From Chaunax sp. Z400 (taxonomy: Eukaryota > Chordata > Actinopteri > Lophiiformes > Chaunacidae), in assembly GCA_037577475.1 (NCBI GenBank), contig CM075206.1, positions 8,775,459 through 8,839,458 of the forward strand: 64,000 bases of DNA. Reading direction: 5' to 3'. A program made the translations under genes and the position numbers. Shown one piece after another: positions 1-15,100 of this stretch. Numbering within the stretch: position 1 is the stretch's first letter; each line of letters starts with the position of its first letter. The notes under the pieces were generated by a model. It did not search any database, was not told the DNA's origin, and worked only from the letters and a program-made list of their open reading frames with translations.

Positions 1-162
1 AGCGATGCTCCAAGCTGTGATAAAAAATGTCGGACCTCCTAGAGACACACAAAAAAAGGATACAAAAGTGCATGGTAAGGTTATTCCACAATATGTAGCC
101 CATCTTCAGCCGAGGTCTATCGCCTGGACAGGAGAAAGGGTATAAAAGGAAGATACTCTCAC

Positions 163-3100
163 CCCAGCCGATCAGGATGTAGGCCCAGAAGTACTTCCTC
201 TCAGAGAAGAAGGAGACGGCCAACAACACGTGAAGATAGAGGCCTTCCACCAGCAGCCAGAAGAAACTGGCCATAATACAGTACTGGAAGAACACAATCA
301 CTACTTTGCAGCCAACCTGGTAATAGACACAGAACACAAACAAACAGGCAAATTGAACTGGCTATATTGAACAGGTACAACATTACAATAAAGTCATTAT
401 ACAGTGCAGTTTCATTCCAGATGCAGAACTGAATTTAGAGAATGGAGGAATGTCTCCACTGATTTCTTTTGGTGCAGGCTGCACAAAAATACACAAACAA
501 GTGCTTTAACAAATAAAAAGTTAGCTGACGTACCTCTGAGCATTCAAATAACCAGTTAATTAAACAAAATCCTCCTTTAAGCCATCAGTGAATTATAAAT
601 AATAATAATGGTGATGTGATAAATTGCAAATGTAGTCAGTTTATATTCTCATATTAGCAGCTTTATTGCCTCAAATATGCCTAATCGTGGTGATTTCTCC
701 TGAGTGGAGTTTAAATGAAGCAGAATGATACATAATGCATGTCAGTAAGTAAGAGACCACTTTAATTTGCACCAAGAAAAAGTGGTGTTCTTGTTAATTA
801 ATAATGCAATTAAAGTAATAGATTATATAATTTAATTTCCCACTCACTAATAGGATGTTTATACCTAACAGCCTGATTATTGTTTAATACATCATTAGTG
901 ATTCATGCTTTGAAGGCCAGCTATAACCAATAATGAGAGCAATTAATGAGGGCCACTTGATAAGCAAAACAAAAACTTATTAATATTCACAACTGCAGAC
1001 TAGAATAAGTAAAACATGTTTTATGAATGACTCATTAACACTTTTAATTAAATGGTATTTGACGGTGGTATCCTGCACCTCCACAAGCATCTCTTTGCAT
1101 TTTTTTGAAGTTAAGAGCTAAACAAAATGCAAATCATTGCATTTTTCAGCCAATCTAATAGGGCTTTACATTCATTTAGTAAGTAAATAGTCAGTAAGTA
1201 TTTAATGAGGAGAGGTTTTCAGCCCCAAAAGGAGATAAATAGTCCTCTTTGTAAAGGAAGTGTATGAAAAATGGTAATGTAGTGGAGAAGAAACATAAAG
1301 GTGCATAAAACAGTAAAGTAAAAGTACCTTGAATTTGTACTAAGTGTCAGTGCTTGAGTACATTTACTATGAGACATCCCACCACTGTTTCTATGCAGTA
1401 TATTTTGCATGTAATGAGCTTCCAATAAACAATAGATGGCAATTTATAAGCTCCATCTACCTTTATGCAGAGGAAGCAACAAAGTACAGAAATGTTCCCG
1501 CAGATATTTCAGAGAATGGGGGACAAGAGAGGAACCCTGAGACAACCATGCAGGATAAAACAATCAGCACAACCGTTCCATGACGATTGGCGGATTCATT
1601 CAAAAATTAAGTTTGCTCCTGATGATGGCTGAGTGGCGAGGCTGCTATAGAACATGTTATACAAGTATAAAAGGTTCATTTTCCTAATGGTGTGTGTGGG
1701 CTGAGCTGATTTGTGCAACGTGTCATTCTTTCCCAACCTCCCTCAATTCACAGTTTGATTCCATCAGCCACATATATGCTTGTTTTAGGAGGGGAATCCC
1801 AAAAAGGCCACAGGGAGGGGATCACACTGATGAGAAAAATCAATGCTGTATGCACTTTAAAAATTACACTGTGAGAGTAAACGCACTGAGCACTTTAGCA
1901 GATCTGGCACATGTGAGACAAGGAATGAATTGGGAGGAGGCTGAGGAGGACAGAGTGTGATTATGAATGGGCTGATGCACATTAGGGATAGAGGCGATCA
2001 GATAGTAGGGAAGAGAGATAAAGATTAAGAAATGTAATAAAGAGTGGATGTGAATAGGGCACAAACATCAGCAATGTTTTGTTTGTTTTTTCTTTTAGAG
2101 ACTGAGCTAAACAGGAACAGGAACAGCATGAAATACTGAGAATGATGAATGAGGAGGGTATAGTCTCACATGAAAAATGGGCATAAGTGTAAATCCCGAG
2201 CTCAAGCAGAGACTCCGACTCTTCGTGGATGCATGAGCATCATTAATCATCAATGAAGACTGAAGAGGTGGATATCAAACCGCTTCCCATTCATAGTTTG
2301 GTACGCTGATATTTCACCAGTTTCATAAGGAATATATTATGGAATTAGGTACTTAAATACATTTACTTAAATCCTTTTTGAGGTATTTGTATACTTAACT
2401 TCAGTATTTCCATTTCATGCTACTTTATACTTCTACTCTACCACTTCTCGAAGTAGAATTTACAAATACACTTTTACAACTTTCCTCTATTTGCTATCTG
2501 GGCTCCATTTCTTGTACACGGAGGTCAAGTTCCGGATAGCTCATTAAAGCAACTGTGAAGTGAAGTGAACAGGGGTTTGATTTGATTCTCACTCGCCATG
2601 TAAAGGGGAAGAAAATGGACCCAGATGGCCTGTCTGAAACTTTCTGCTATAGTTCTAATGTGTGCAAATTAGTACAAGTTATTAGCTGGAGCTCCATTAT
2701 AAAAAATAAAAAAAAGCCTACCATCAGTGGAATATGGACGAAAGATGCCACACACTGTGACAAACACACATTTAGCTGGAATAATGGATTAGTTATAAGC
2801 TGGTCACTACAGCAAACATCCAACTGTAGAAGAGAGGTAATGAACCAAGCATTCACAACACCCACACATAGAAAGCTATGAGCCACCAGGAAGTAATGCA
2901 GAGGTCATGATGAGTGCTGCTGCACCAAACCCGTCTCTAAAACGTCTTTTTCAACATGACAGCAGCTGGATCACGTCAGTCCAATAGTTCCATTAACACA
3001 ACAGAGCCGACCGGAGAGCTCACTAATGAATACACTCCGAGGCTCCTCTCATCACGTGGTCGCATCACACAGTATAACATAAACCTCATGCTCACAAGCC

Positions 3101-6100
3101 TCACTCTGGCCTCGAGGGCCTCTGGTCAGCAGTTCAACGGTATGTGGTGGGGTGCTGGTGATACTGGGAGCTCAGGAGGGCATCCAATCATTGTGGTTTG
3201 ATAGAACTCAGAGCATAAATTATTTAAAAGCAGCATTGTTCCATCTTCAGCTCCTGTTTAATACAGTTTTCAGTTTTCTAACATGTATTTTGCTGCATTG
3301 CAAACCACCTTTTTAGCTGACAATTAATTGTCACACAAATAATTGCGATTGGCAATTTAATTGCTTACTTCTGTTCATTTTATCCCACCGCTGACCAAAG
3401 CCAAACCACAGTTTAGTAATACAAATACACCTTACGAAGAAGAAGGGTTATTTATTAGCACTTTTAGCATTCTGTACCATTTGGAATCATGTGGTGATCA
3501 TCAGTAGTTGATCAGTAGTCTAATTTCACACAGTGGTGGAACATCATTTGTTGTCCATGCCTGGGTATTTTTATTTAATTGGCCTATTATCAGCTTTCAT
3601 GATATTAGCAAAATGTTTTTTTTTTTAAAAGGCCCTATCTGGCAGTGTTGAAGGAAGTGAATGATTGATCCAACATTTGCATCCATACCCAGATTTGTCC
3701 AAATTTTTTAATCCACTCTTCTGTTGCCCAGAATCCACCCTTACACAAACTTTCATCAAAATCTAATAATAACAGCTACAGTCCACCTCAGTCGGCCTCA
3801 GCAGCAGTCAGAGAGAGAGAGAGCTATAGGTTAAACAGCTCTGTTAGCGATGTATGCAGCTGCAGTGACACAGATTTGAGCCTGAGTCAGACACAGCTGA
3901 GGTCCCATCCAGCAGGGTACACTTAATACCACGTCATAATAAACTCTGCCTCAGAGACAAGACAGCTCATATGTACCCTAAACCTTAATCAAATGATACT
4001 AATATATACCATGACTTGATTTTAATCTTGTAATAATGACATTGGTCTTACGTTCCCGTCTTATCAAACATCAGCATCACAAAAATGCATCTTCTGAGCT
4101 TCTTTTGACTATTTCAGGAGTCTCAGACGGCAAGAATCTCTGGTTCGTTCATGTAAAACAGCAGCAAACAGCAGCGTTGTGGATAATTAACTCACAGAGC
4201 CTGAGGAGCAGTTTTCCACCTCCCCAACCTCGTAGAGGACAACATCCTTGATGAACACGGCGATGGCCTTCAGGATAAATGACACAAACAGATGCATGTG
4301 GATGTAGTTCCTTGTGCAGTGGAGCTTCCTACAAGACAAAAGAGTCAAGACACACACAATTCAACAAGGAGAGCTTTAATCCTAATTGTATGATGTCCTT
4401 TAAGTTAATGGCTTAAATGACAGCAAACCGCGAAACTACTTCATTCATAATTGAGCTCATTAGTTCCTTTAAACACTGTGTGAGTGGATCTGCTTTAAAA
4501 CACAATAAATGCTTTTTTATGGATCTTTAAACATATTGTCAACAAAGACAGAATAATCAAATGCACAAAAGGAATAATCAGATACATTTTGAAATACTCA
4601 AGCATCAATCTTTGATTGCATCTTAACTTCTAGACCACATCATCATATTTATGAATGTTCTTCTGCTGTTTAAAATGACTCCTTTTTTTCTGGTCATTTA
4701 CATGACTCATCCCTTGTGTTATTCAGACACATTGATTTATATACAGTATATATAATATTCATGAAGCTCATGAATCTAAGAACAGACATTTAATAAATAT
4801 ATGCTCACATCTTCCAATAAATACAAATATACACATAAAAAGATACACAGTGGAGAAAGATGAGTCCAAAATGAATGGAAATATACATTCATGTTTATGC
4901 ACTAAATACCACTATGTATGACTCATTCAGCTCATAAATAAATAATGTATAATTTCATACACAAACAGAATGAAGGTTTCGTCTGTCTTTGTAATACTGA
5001 GTCGAGTCAAATCAACCTTGTGTCTATACCCTCTTTGCAGATGGCGGTGTTCTGTTTGTGACTCTATGATCTTCAACACACACTGGAGTGGTTTGCAAAC
5101 AAAGTGTTAAGAGGTCACACATCTAATCTAGCCTGGGAACACCTTGGGAACTCCCAGGAGAAACTGGAAAGTGTTGCCGAGTGTTGTCCGGGGGAACATC
5201 TGGAATACCCTGCTTAGCCTGCTGACACTGTGACCCAACTCCGGATGAGCTGAAGAGAGAGCATGGATGGACAGATGGATGGATTGTTGATGATGGATGT
5301 CATATTTTAGCTCCATACCTTTCTCTCCATCCCACCAACCCTTATTAATACCCCTCACTGTAACCTCCTCAGCTACCTTTACCCTCTAACAGCTCTCCTT
5401 CAGGCTCAAACCTGTTGGTTGCCTGGATTTCACATTTTCACACATTTGTTTTATATCATGCTGACCTTGACCTGCCCTGTGGCACTGGATGCATAAGAGT
5501 GAACAAAACACTCGGGCTGACACACTTTCACACCTCGTGCAGGTTTTTGTGAAAATATGAAAAGTACATCTGTGAAGAATGTAGTTTTACACAATGCAGT
5601 GATAAGGGACTGTCTATATGAGCGACACATGGAAAATGCTGCCAAAAAGCAATAAGAGAATAAAGTGTTTGAGAGGGAAACCCTTTTATTGAATCACATT
5701 ACTTTGGCTATGGACTCAGGGAGATGAAGTGAGCACAGAGGAAGGCTCTCATAACGAGAAGAATGATTTTTGGTGCTGCTAGTTTAGTGGTGGGTTTTAT
5801 TTGCAGCAGATCAAACAGCTTATTTATTTGTGTTGAGTGACACGGTCTACATTTGGAGAAAGAAATTTCATAAAATCAATACAATAGCTTTTTTTTTTTT
5901 CTTTTTCTTTTTTGGCTCTTTAAAGGTTCCTGGAAAGTTTACAGTAACTTATTGGCAAGTGGATTCCAGGAGATTACTGTAAAATATTTAGTATAACTAC
6001 TGCATTTTAAGTTACCGTGTTTTCATTTACAGAATATTTACTATGTTTTCATTTGCAATATTATAATAATGTGTTATGTGATGACCCTGTGAGCTGGTCA

Positions 6101-9100
6101 CCCTTTCTCCTGGGTCTTTAGGGTGATTCAGTTCACCTGGTCTTGTTTCACAGCTGTATAAACTGGTGGCAGTCAACCAGTCTGTCTCTGCACAATCAGT
6201 CCCTGACTTATCAAATGGCAAACACGTTAATGTACTTCATATATAACAGCTGATCTCCAAACCGCCGCGGCTATGTTTCATCGAAAGATGAAAAAAACGA
6301 AATGAATGAAAGTCATCCTGACTGACAATTTATTTAATTCATAAAGTATTTCTCTTTTTCTTCCTGTGTTTCATATAAGCCTTATATTTCTGCTGGGGTG
6401 TGAAGCTGCACTGGTAAGACGTTATCAAATCCCAATTCAAAGGGTTTAATGTATAAACTGTCATGTTGTCCATATCATACGGCCCAGCAGGAATGTCAAT
6501 GTCAGTGTGCTTTACGGTAAATTTCTCATACTAATGCTCCACACTGCAGCAGTGACTGCTCTAGTTCCTTTGCTTCTTTATTCTCTGCTTTTATCTTATT
6601 TTTAAACAGCTTACCACATGAGGCCAGGAAACAGGCTTATCTTGAGGAATTATCACAATAAAGCCAATCATGCAACTTCTTGAGATGCACAGCTACCCTC
6701 AGCAGTAAAAACATACATATCTGTTTCCTTGTTCTTAGAAGCATGTGGTGAGTGTATCTGATTGTATTTCAAGATACCTGAAGATGCAGAGGATCACGAT
6801 AGCTGTGGTAAGAGAAACAAGGGAGACACTGTGGCCAATGGTGTAGCCGATCTTCACCTGCCAGAAAAACTTGCCCTGATGAAAAAAAACAAAACGCATC
6901 AATAAAAGTCACAAAGAGGGAAACTGACACAAAATGTAAACAGAGTTTGTACTTTGTTTTTGAAATTTTTTATTATTAGTCTTAAGGACTGCAAGTATTT
7001 ACTTTACATTTAATGCAAACACAAAATTATCGATATTTAAGCTTTGTTTGTCCCCTAAAAGTGACTCACAAGGAACAATCTACTGCCCACAACTCATAAA
7101 CATGCACCCTGTGATGAGATGTCTTATATTCCAGTAAGGAATCACAAGCAAGGTCAGGAGGAACATCAGAACGTATGTATATATATATATACACATAAGA
7201 ATTCCACTGTTATGAACCGTAGTGGAGCGTAGCAGGCTTCACCTGTCACACTGAGATCATGTAATGACTCCAGTGACCTTTAACTGTTTCCCCTTACCTA
7301 CAGAAATCAATACAACAGAATCTACGGATGATGTAAAACTTGCTTAGATTGTTGTTATTTAACATACTGTCATAGCACACTGGATTTCACTGGCTACCAC
7401 ACATGATGTCTTTTGGAGCAGCTTCACAATTTTGCTGCCATGGCACTGCATGTTTTGTGCTTGATGAAAATGAGATTAAGTGCTCTACATCCTGTGGCAC
7501 TCGTACGCGAGGTATCAAGTATGCAGAAAAAACGGACATTGAATTCCTTTTAGAGTGCTCCAACAGCCGGGTCCCTCCTGACTTCCTATGTGGCATACTA
7601 ATGAGGTCGCCTCTGTGACTCACAGAGCAGAGTGCCCACCCAGAAAGCTTTTACCACCCTGTAGAGCACATCCACTCTTCACCCTGCTCCACCTTCATCA
7701 ACACAGACAAGATAATAAACTCTTCCTGCGTTATACTGGATAAGAGCAACATCTGATGTACTTATTCTCTTCCGTACCCTGAAGGCAACACGAACAACCT
7801 CTAATGACTCGCAATGCTGGATAATAGAAGCAGGAATTACAAAGTGAGTCGGCCTTGTCAATGAAAGTCAAGTTTGTTGTGCTTCAAAGATATGTACCTG
7901 CTGCTGCAAAAAATGAAAGATGCTGACTATATATATATATATATATATTCACTTTCAATGTACACAAGTTTTTATTTTTACTTCCTGAATTCTATGCATG
8001 AGAAGAGAGGAAAGAATCAGCATCTTTTAAATTGCTTGTACTGTCTTGCAGAAAGTTCAATACCACTCTCCTTAATTGTATATATAAAATGTTTTTATAA
8101 TAACACTGGATCAAGAGAGTGCAATGAGATATGAGTCACTAACAGTACCAAACAACTGATAATTATAATAACTTGCAGTTGTCCTCAGTCTTTTAGCCCG
8201 GACAGAGTTAACTGGCAAACATTAGCGGAGCATTTATGCAGCTAAAAAGGCAGAAATTTCATTTTAGGAGTTGGTTTAGAGCAGAGGTGCTCAGACTCTG
8301 AGGTGCACTTTGCGTCTAAATTTGTACCCATATATAATGAAAAATACACCTCCATGAATCATAGACAAAATGACACTTTTAAACCTTAGAACTTGCTCGA
8401 GGATCATAAGATTGAAGGTAATCCAAGTAATCCATGCATGCACTTAAAAAATGCTAATAGCTAATTCTGCATTCTTTTAATGGTGACAGTCTGCCAAACT
8501 GAAACATACTGTATATGCACTAAAAACTCATATATAGCTCATATTGTAAAAGGCTGTAGCCCACAGCTAACTGTTATATCCCACTAAGTAGTATGAGAAC
8601 TTGAACAATGATTTGTGACAAATTAATTTGTGGATTGGCTCAGTGATGGTGTTTTTGCCTTTTGAGCAGCAACTCAATGGGCTGAATGTAAAATATTACA
8701 TTTCTGTTTCTGTACAGGTTTAATAATATAGGATACATTTTCTAAACTACTTATATTTAGAGTTCCTGCAGGTGTAGCTACTTTGGACAGAGTCAGACTA
8801 GCTTCCCCCTGCTTAATCTTTGGGCCAAATTAGGCTAAGCTAAATGCCATCTAGCTCCACACCCACTGGAGTAGTTTTCCTCTTAAATGTGAGCATTAAA
8901 GTGACTTTCTCACAATAAATTCCTTACATACAATTCAGCACTCTTCCTGGGGTTTCTTATGGTGTCTAAAGAAAGGTGTTGTTTATTCCACCAAAAGTAC
9001 ACCAATAATTTAGATTAAAACACTTTTCAAAACCTTAAAATGGGCATTAATCAACTGATACCGAACATCCAGTACTGTTAGTTCTAAACACTTGAGGAAA

Positions 9101-12100
9101 CAGAGGAACACCACTATAAACGGAATGAATGAAAGCATAGAACAAGCTTGATTCAAATACTGGAGTTGGGAAACTAACAATCAATACAACTCTTTTTCTG
9201 ATAGACCTGATGACACCCACCCACAGAGAAAAAGATGAGATGTTCTAATCTAATTCTTCCTGCCCACTGGCTCTTGAAATGGTTTCATACTGCCTTGCTG
9301 AGTTCATTCACAATTGGAACATTGGGTTCTGCTGCCTCTTATCGACTGCACCAGTTTACTCACATCGTCGCCTGTGCTGTTGAGATTGTATCCGCAGTTC
9401 ACAGCGATGTCAAATGGATGCATCTCAGTCCACCCATCTGCTGTGCACGTTTTCGTGAGGTTACCTGAAGATTGGGAAAACATTCAGAGGTCAAACCATC
9501 AAGTTCTGTGAGGCATACAGTGACAGAATTAGTGGCCTGTTATACGGATTGTACTACAAGACCTGCACAACAAATCACTTCATGACTTTCTCTCACTAAT
9601 CTGAGTATTATTGACTCATGCATCATCATTGCCTGCAGAAAAGCACCTGGCTGTTAGAGATACTGACATTCTGATCCTCATCTTGTCATCCAACCACAAA
9701 TGAAGAGTCAAGGAGTCATATGCGTGTCATATGAGAAAATGTTCATGTTTAAAATGTTAAACTGATACCACACAAGAGGGGCAGTTGGTATGGATGTGTT
9801 GTTTGTACAAATTGCAGACCTGGGTTTGCATCCGGAGCCCTGTCTGTATATTAGATAAGCAAAAATGGCACTAAAATTAAGTTCTGTGATTTTCTAGTGT
9901 GGTTTTGTTTAGATATTAATACACTGTGCAAGATCATGCCCAAAACATAACTTAAAAAAAAAAAGTTTAATCATGCTGGGGCTGCTATATGAGCAGAAAT
10001 TGTATTGCAAGATCAGATATTCTGGTGAAAAACTATTAGAATTGTCAGAGAACACTTTACTGATGTGCTCCAACTCAACTTTTTGCTCTTTGATGCAGGT
10101 TAATTAACAATTTGATTAAGAATTCTGGTGGTAGAGAAGGTTGGGTTGTTATGGAAAATTTGCTAGGAACGATAAGTTCCTCTGTGCATGTGAACATAGC
10201 AAATTAAAGCCAATGTCATCGTATGTGCAGTAGGCACTGAGCTGTGTAGGAAAAGCACATGCAGCAGGAGGTTGGTTCAGTCAGGGAAAGGTTTTCTATC
10301 ATCACTGCTGTAGTTGCATTGGAACATCATGCTGGGATGAGTCCTTCATATTTTCTCTATTAACTGAACACGCTTTTTTTTGCAAAGCATTCCTTTTGGA
10401 AATGATCTTGAATGAAAACACGATCTGAAGTAGAGGAGAAGTCATCTTTCAGGCCCATGTGCTCATTTGAAGTCAGGGTGGTACGCTTCCAGTCCTCGCG
10501 ACAGATTTATTGCTGCACAATATTGCAGGAGGGAGAAGCGATGGAAGGACAGGAAAAATGAAATCAAGGGACGTTCCACCTGGACTCAAGGACATTTCAC
10601 TTATTCTAACAGATTTTTTACACAATTTTGCACATGCGTGGATTTTTACACTTGATCCATATACTTACCAGTATCGCTATTCTTAAATTAAACAAACTTA
10701 AAGCACTTTTCCTATAAAATACCTTAAACATGTTTCTGAATTGCAATTTCTAGTTATGTATCAGGCAACATAGATACACAGCTACAGACGCCACAGATGT
10801 GTGGTTCTGTTTATACTACTTTCTGTTTCCACACATGCAGCATATCAGCTTCTACTGGAGGATGTAATCTTCACATTTGCACCACAGTTCAAATAAAAAC
10901 GGTGACATCCAAAGTTTAGTTCTTGGTCTTTCGTTTTGCCATGCATGTGCTTCCCCTTGTACAGATGATAAGACACTTTCAAGTTATCTCGTATCACGGC
11001 TACGCAAATGTTCAACTTCACATCTAATTTAACCTGATTTAAAATGCTCCAAAAAAAACAAACTGCAAGGCTGACCATTTCCTACAATTCAATGCTGGCA
11101 AAACAGGGGTTCTTATTTCTGTTCCTCTCAGTCTCGTTCTCCAGGTCTCTGTTGTCTTTCCTCCTCTTTTAAATGCCAGTCTCTGGACCAACATGTCATT
11201 CCCTCCTGTTCTTTCCAGTTAAGACACATTGAAAACCACAGGCCCAGTGTGTCACAAGCAGAGATGGAAATGATAGTTCACACTTTCATCTTGTCCCCCT
11301 CTCAAACTCCCTCTTCACTTGCCTCAGCAAATCATCCCTGTATCTTTTAAAAGTGGTCCATGATGTTGCAGCTAAGCTTATGACTATAGGTCTCTCAAAT
11401 GGTCTCATATGGCAGAATTCAGAATCCATTTCAAGGCTTCAGTAATTATGTAGAGCTTTACTATTGCTCTTGTTTCAGTCCTCCTTGTGTCTATATTCAT
11501 GTAGGTTGCCTCAGTTATTATCATACCTACTTACATACTTACTGATTCAATCTGTGAGAACATAAAATCAATCCATACTGTCAGGCTCTACTTTAGGTAT
11601 GAGTCTGGATCCCATTAAGACTAATGATTACTTTTTTTTTTTTTTTACCATTTTCCACGATTTCAAAATCTAAGATGTGGTTGGAGATGAACAGGTGTAA
11701 AATATACTGATCTTGTAGATCAGTCATGGAAAATTAGAAGTTTTTGTGTTTCCTTTTTTTTTATTATCAAGCAGCACAAAGTTGGACGTTGTATGATGCA
11801 TTTGAGTTCATTCCCATTACTTGACTTCAGGTGTCAGTCAGAGAGGAACCCACTATATTAGATCCGCAAATACCAGAGAGGAGGAGAAGCTCCCAGGCAG
11901 CAAACCTCTCAGAGTCCAATTACCACCACTAACAGCTTAATCTGTGAATTTTAATGCAGGAAGGACACTTTCATCAAGATGATGTCCTGGATGATGTGGG
12001 TCCTGATGACAGCAGTTGTCATTACATTTTCTTGTGTGTGACCTTGGCATGAAGCCATTTGCAGAGGAAAAGATGAACCTCCCAAGCTGGGTCATGCTCA

Positions 12101-15100
12101 CCTTAGAAAATATTTCTTTTCACACAGGGAGCATCTTCAGCCATCATTTACAACAAAACTTGCTGTGGAGTAAAAACCAAGTCAATCCTGCCATTACACT
12201 CTCACGATTATGAAATTTTAGCTGATGATTAATTACCATTATCATTTGCCACTAAATGATCCATGATGTTCACGTCCATGAACGCTCATGGAAAAGTTAA
12301 GCACCTCCAGAGATAAACAGGTGGCGGCACTAAAGGCTAACTTAATTCTCCACTCATAGCAGAATAAGCATAAAAAAGATGATGTCATTAACGAGCACCA
12401 GTCAAACAATACTCAAATATGACATTTCTGTTTCGTACAGCTGTTTTTTATACAGGTGAACAGAAAAGATTCTAATGAATTCATAAAATAATTGCAGTTG
12501 GCTCAAATAATCCAGATCAGGCAATTATGTAAAAAGTGAGACAGGCCTACCTGCTGTAAATCATTACAGTTTCTTGATAACAAGCAACTTGGGAAAAACA
12601 AAGAAATTGTTTTTTTCTTTCAGTCATATTGGACTCCAGGTTGTTGTGTTTTTTTTTTCTCTGTCTATCTATCTCTATCATTCCAGCAGTGCTCAGAGAT
12701 ACAGGCTGCAACAACACCCCTAATGGTTTGGGTGAGGTTCATGATTGATTAGACATAAGCCTAAGCAGTGAAGCCTGAGCCATGATAGCATGCTTTCAAG
12801 TTTGGTTTCTTATTGTAATAGAGAGTTCTGACCTCAGCATCAGCTTGCTGGAGCGCAGAGCTGATTTTTGTTTATCAAGTGTTTGTGCTGGAACACGCAG
12901 ATATTTTCCTCCACATTAATCTCTAAATACACAGTTTCTCCTAATATGTTTCCTGACAGCTGCAACAGATCCCAACTATGACTGCCCTTCTCTTTGCCCA
13001 CATGAGATATGAACACCAGTGCTGGGACACATTGACAGTAATCCTGAAAGGATAAAACGAGAACTCTAAGAGTGTGCAACCATGATGATGCTGACATGCT
13101 CACAATACCATCATGGTTTGGTCAGAAAATAACTACTTGGTTATTATGGTGCCATATTATCATTTCAAGATCTGGAGAAAAAAAAATTCACATTTTGTTT
13201 CCTTCTGTCTTGACTATTATAATTTACTGCTGACCACCCTGAGTTGGTCCAGACGTTTAACTAATGAATGATGTATGACACACATTACACCAACCTCAGC
13301 CATACAATGAAGTATTGATTTTAAAACTCTTTAGATCACCTGTTAAGCCATACATGGGCTGACCCCTCTGATCTTATGGAAATAACATCTCTCCTGGTCA
13401 CAGACAGACAATTCTGGTCAACTGAGACCTTTTTGCTGTCCCAGAATCTAAGATCAGAACTACCAGTGATGGAACTCAGTCCATAGTTTTAAAAAAGCAA
13501 ATGCACTTTTTCCCACCTCTACAGTATGTGCTTGCCTTCTGAGTAGTTCCATTGGTTTTTCCATTGGTAACTGTTTCAAAAGTTCCTTCATAAATACAGT
13601 TTGCTTAGATATTTACTATATTGAACGTAGATTAAAGCCCAGTGTGTCTCACACAGACACAGTGGGACATGTTTCCAGTATGTGTTCCATTTAGGAAGCA
13701 GTTCATTTTGCAGGTTTCCAAAAATTCACACAGCAATAGTTCAAAAGCCTGAAATCAGCAGAGACCAAACTCTGTATGACTTTATTGTTATTTATGAACT
13801 TCAAACATCATTTAGAACTGAACTGACGAAAACCTAAACATACAGCACATGTCCTCTGAGCTTAGAGAAACTCACTTTTAGCTTGGTGCAGTGAAGTTAC
13901 TGATTCCTGCTACACCAAGCGCAGCCAATCAGGTGCAGAGCTCGCAAATCTGACCTCCAGACACAACAGGTTTAAGAAACTACAACTGAGTTTATAAAAA
14001 GTTTGAGGTCAAGGGCAGTATATCTCATTCTGCTGAGAGATATTGACAATTAATGTTGGAGTGGTGTCTTAGATGTGCTCTGAATAGACTTAAATGATAC
14101 GTTTAGTAAAATAAAAGTCAAACTGTGATAATCAAAGTGAAATTAAGCATGCTACAAGAAATAATGTACAATATCTAAGATTTAAAAAAATAAGAATTGT
14201 AAAGCATTCCATATAAAAAATATATTTAGAAAGAAAGACCTCACAAATTTCCCTTATTCTAAAGAATAATCAACACTTTCCTCTTACCAAAGTGCCTGTT
14301 GTGGCCGTTTTTCCACTCACAAGTCAAAGCATTACTACATTTTTTGTTTTTTGACATCACCTTTTAAGTAAAACTCTTTCATGCTGCCATGAATACATGT
14401 GAGGTTTAAAGTGCATCCTCCATCAAGTGTCACATTTCCCCATGTCTCTAATTTTCTGTTTGACTCTCTGAGGTGCTAATGTCTGTATATGAGTGCAGCA
14501 AAACTCCCAGGAGGGGAAAAAAAAACCTGTTAGCATCCACCGATGGTTCAGTGGAGATATAGAGCACATTAAAAATATTACAAGAGGATTTTTACTGGAT
14601 CCACAAAATAGTTTATGCAAAGGTATATGTAGCAGCAGTATTTCAGGTTTAGGGAGGTTAGGGGATACATAAAGAAAATATTGTTACAGATGTTCTGCAG
14701 TGATAAGATTTAGAAGCTTTGTATTGAGAACATGGAAATTCCTGTAGAAAAATATTAAAGTCAACTGTTTGTCTAAATGTATAAAATGCCTACAGGAATC
14801 CATCCATCCATCCATCCATTCTCTTCCACTTATCCAGGGTCAGGTTGTGGTGGCAGGAGGCTAAACATTCCAGACGATGGATGGATGGATCACCTTTTTT
14901 TGATTGTTTAAAGGAATGGTTCCACATTTTTATAATCAACAATTACTGCAGAGTTAGAGGAGAAGATTGACACTAATCTCATGTCTGTCAAATATGAAAC
15001 CTGTTAGCTTTACTTTGCTTCATTTTTGGTTAACTTAGAGTAGCATTAAGACTGGAAACAGATTCAATAAACCAAATTGACATTTTAATGAGCTTTAATA

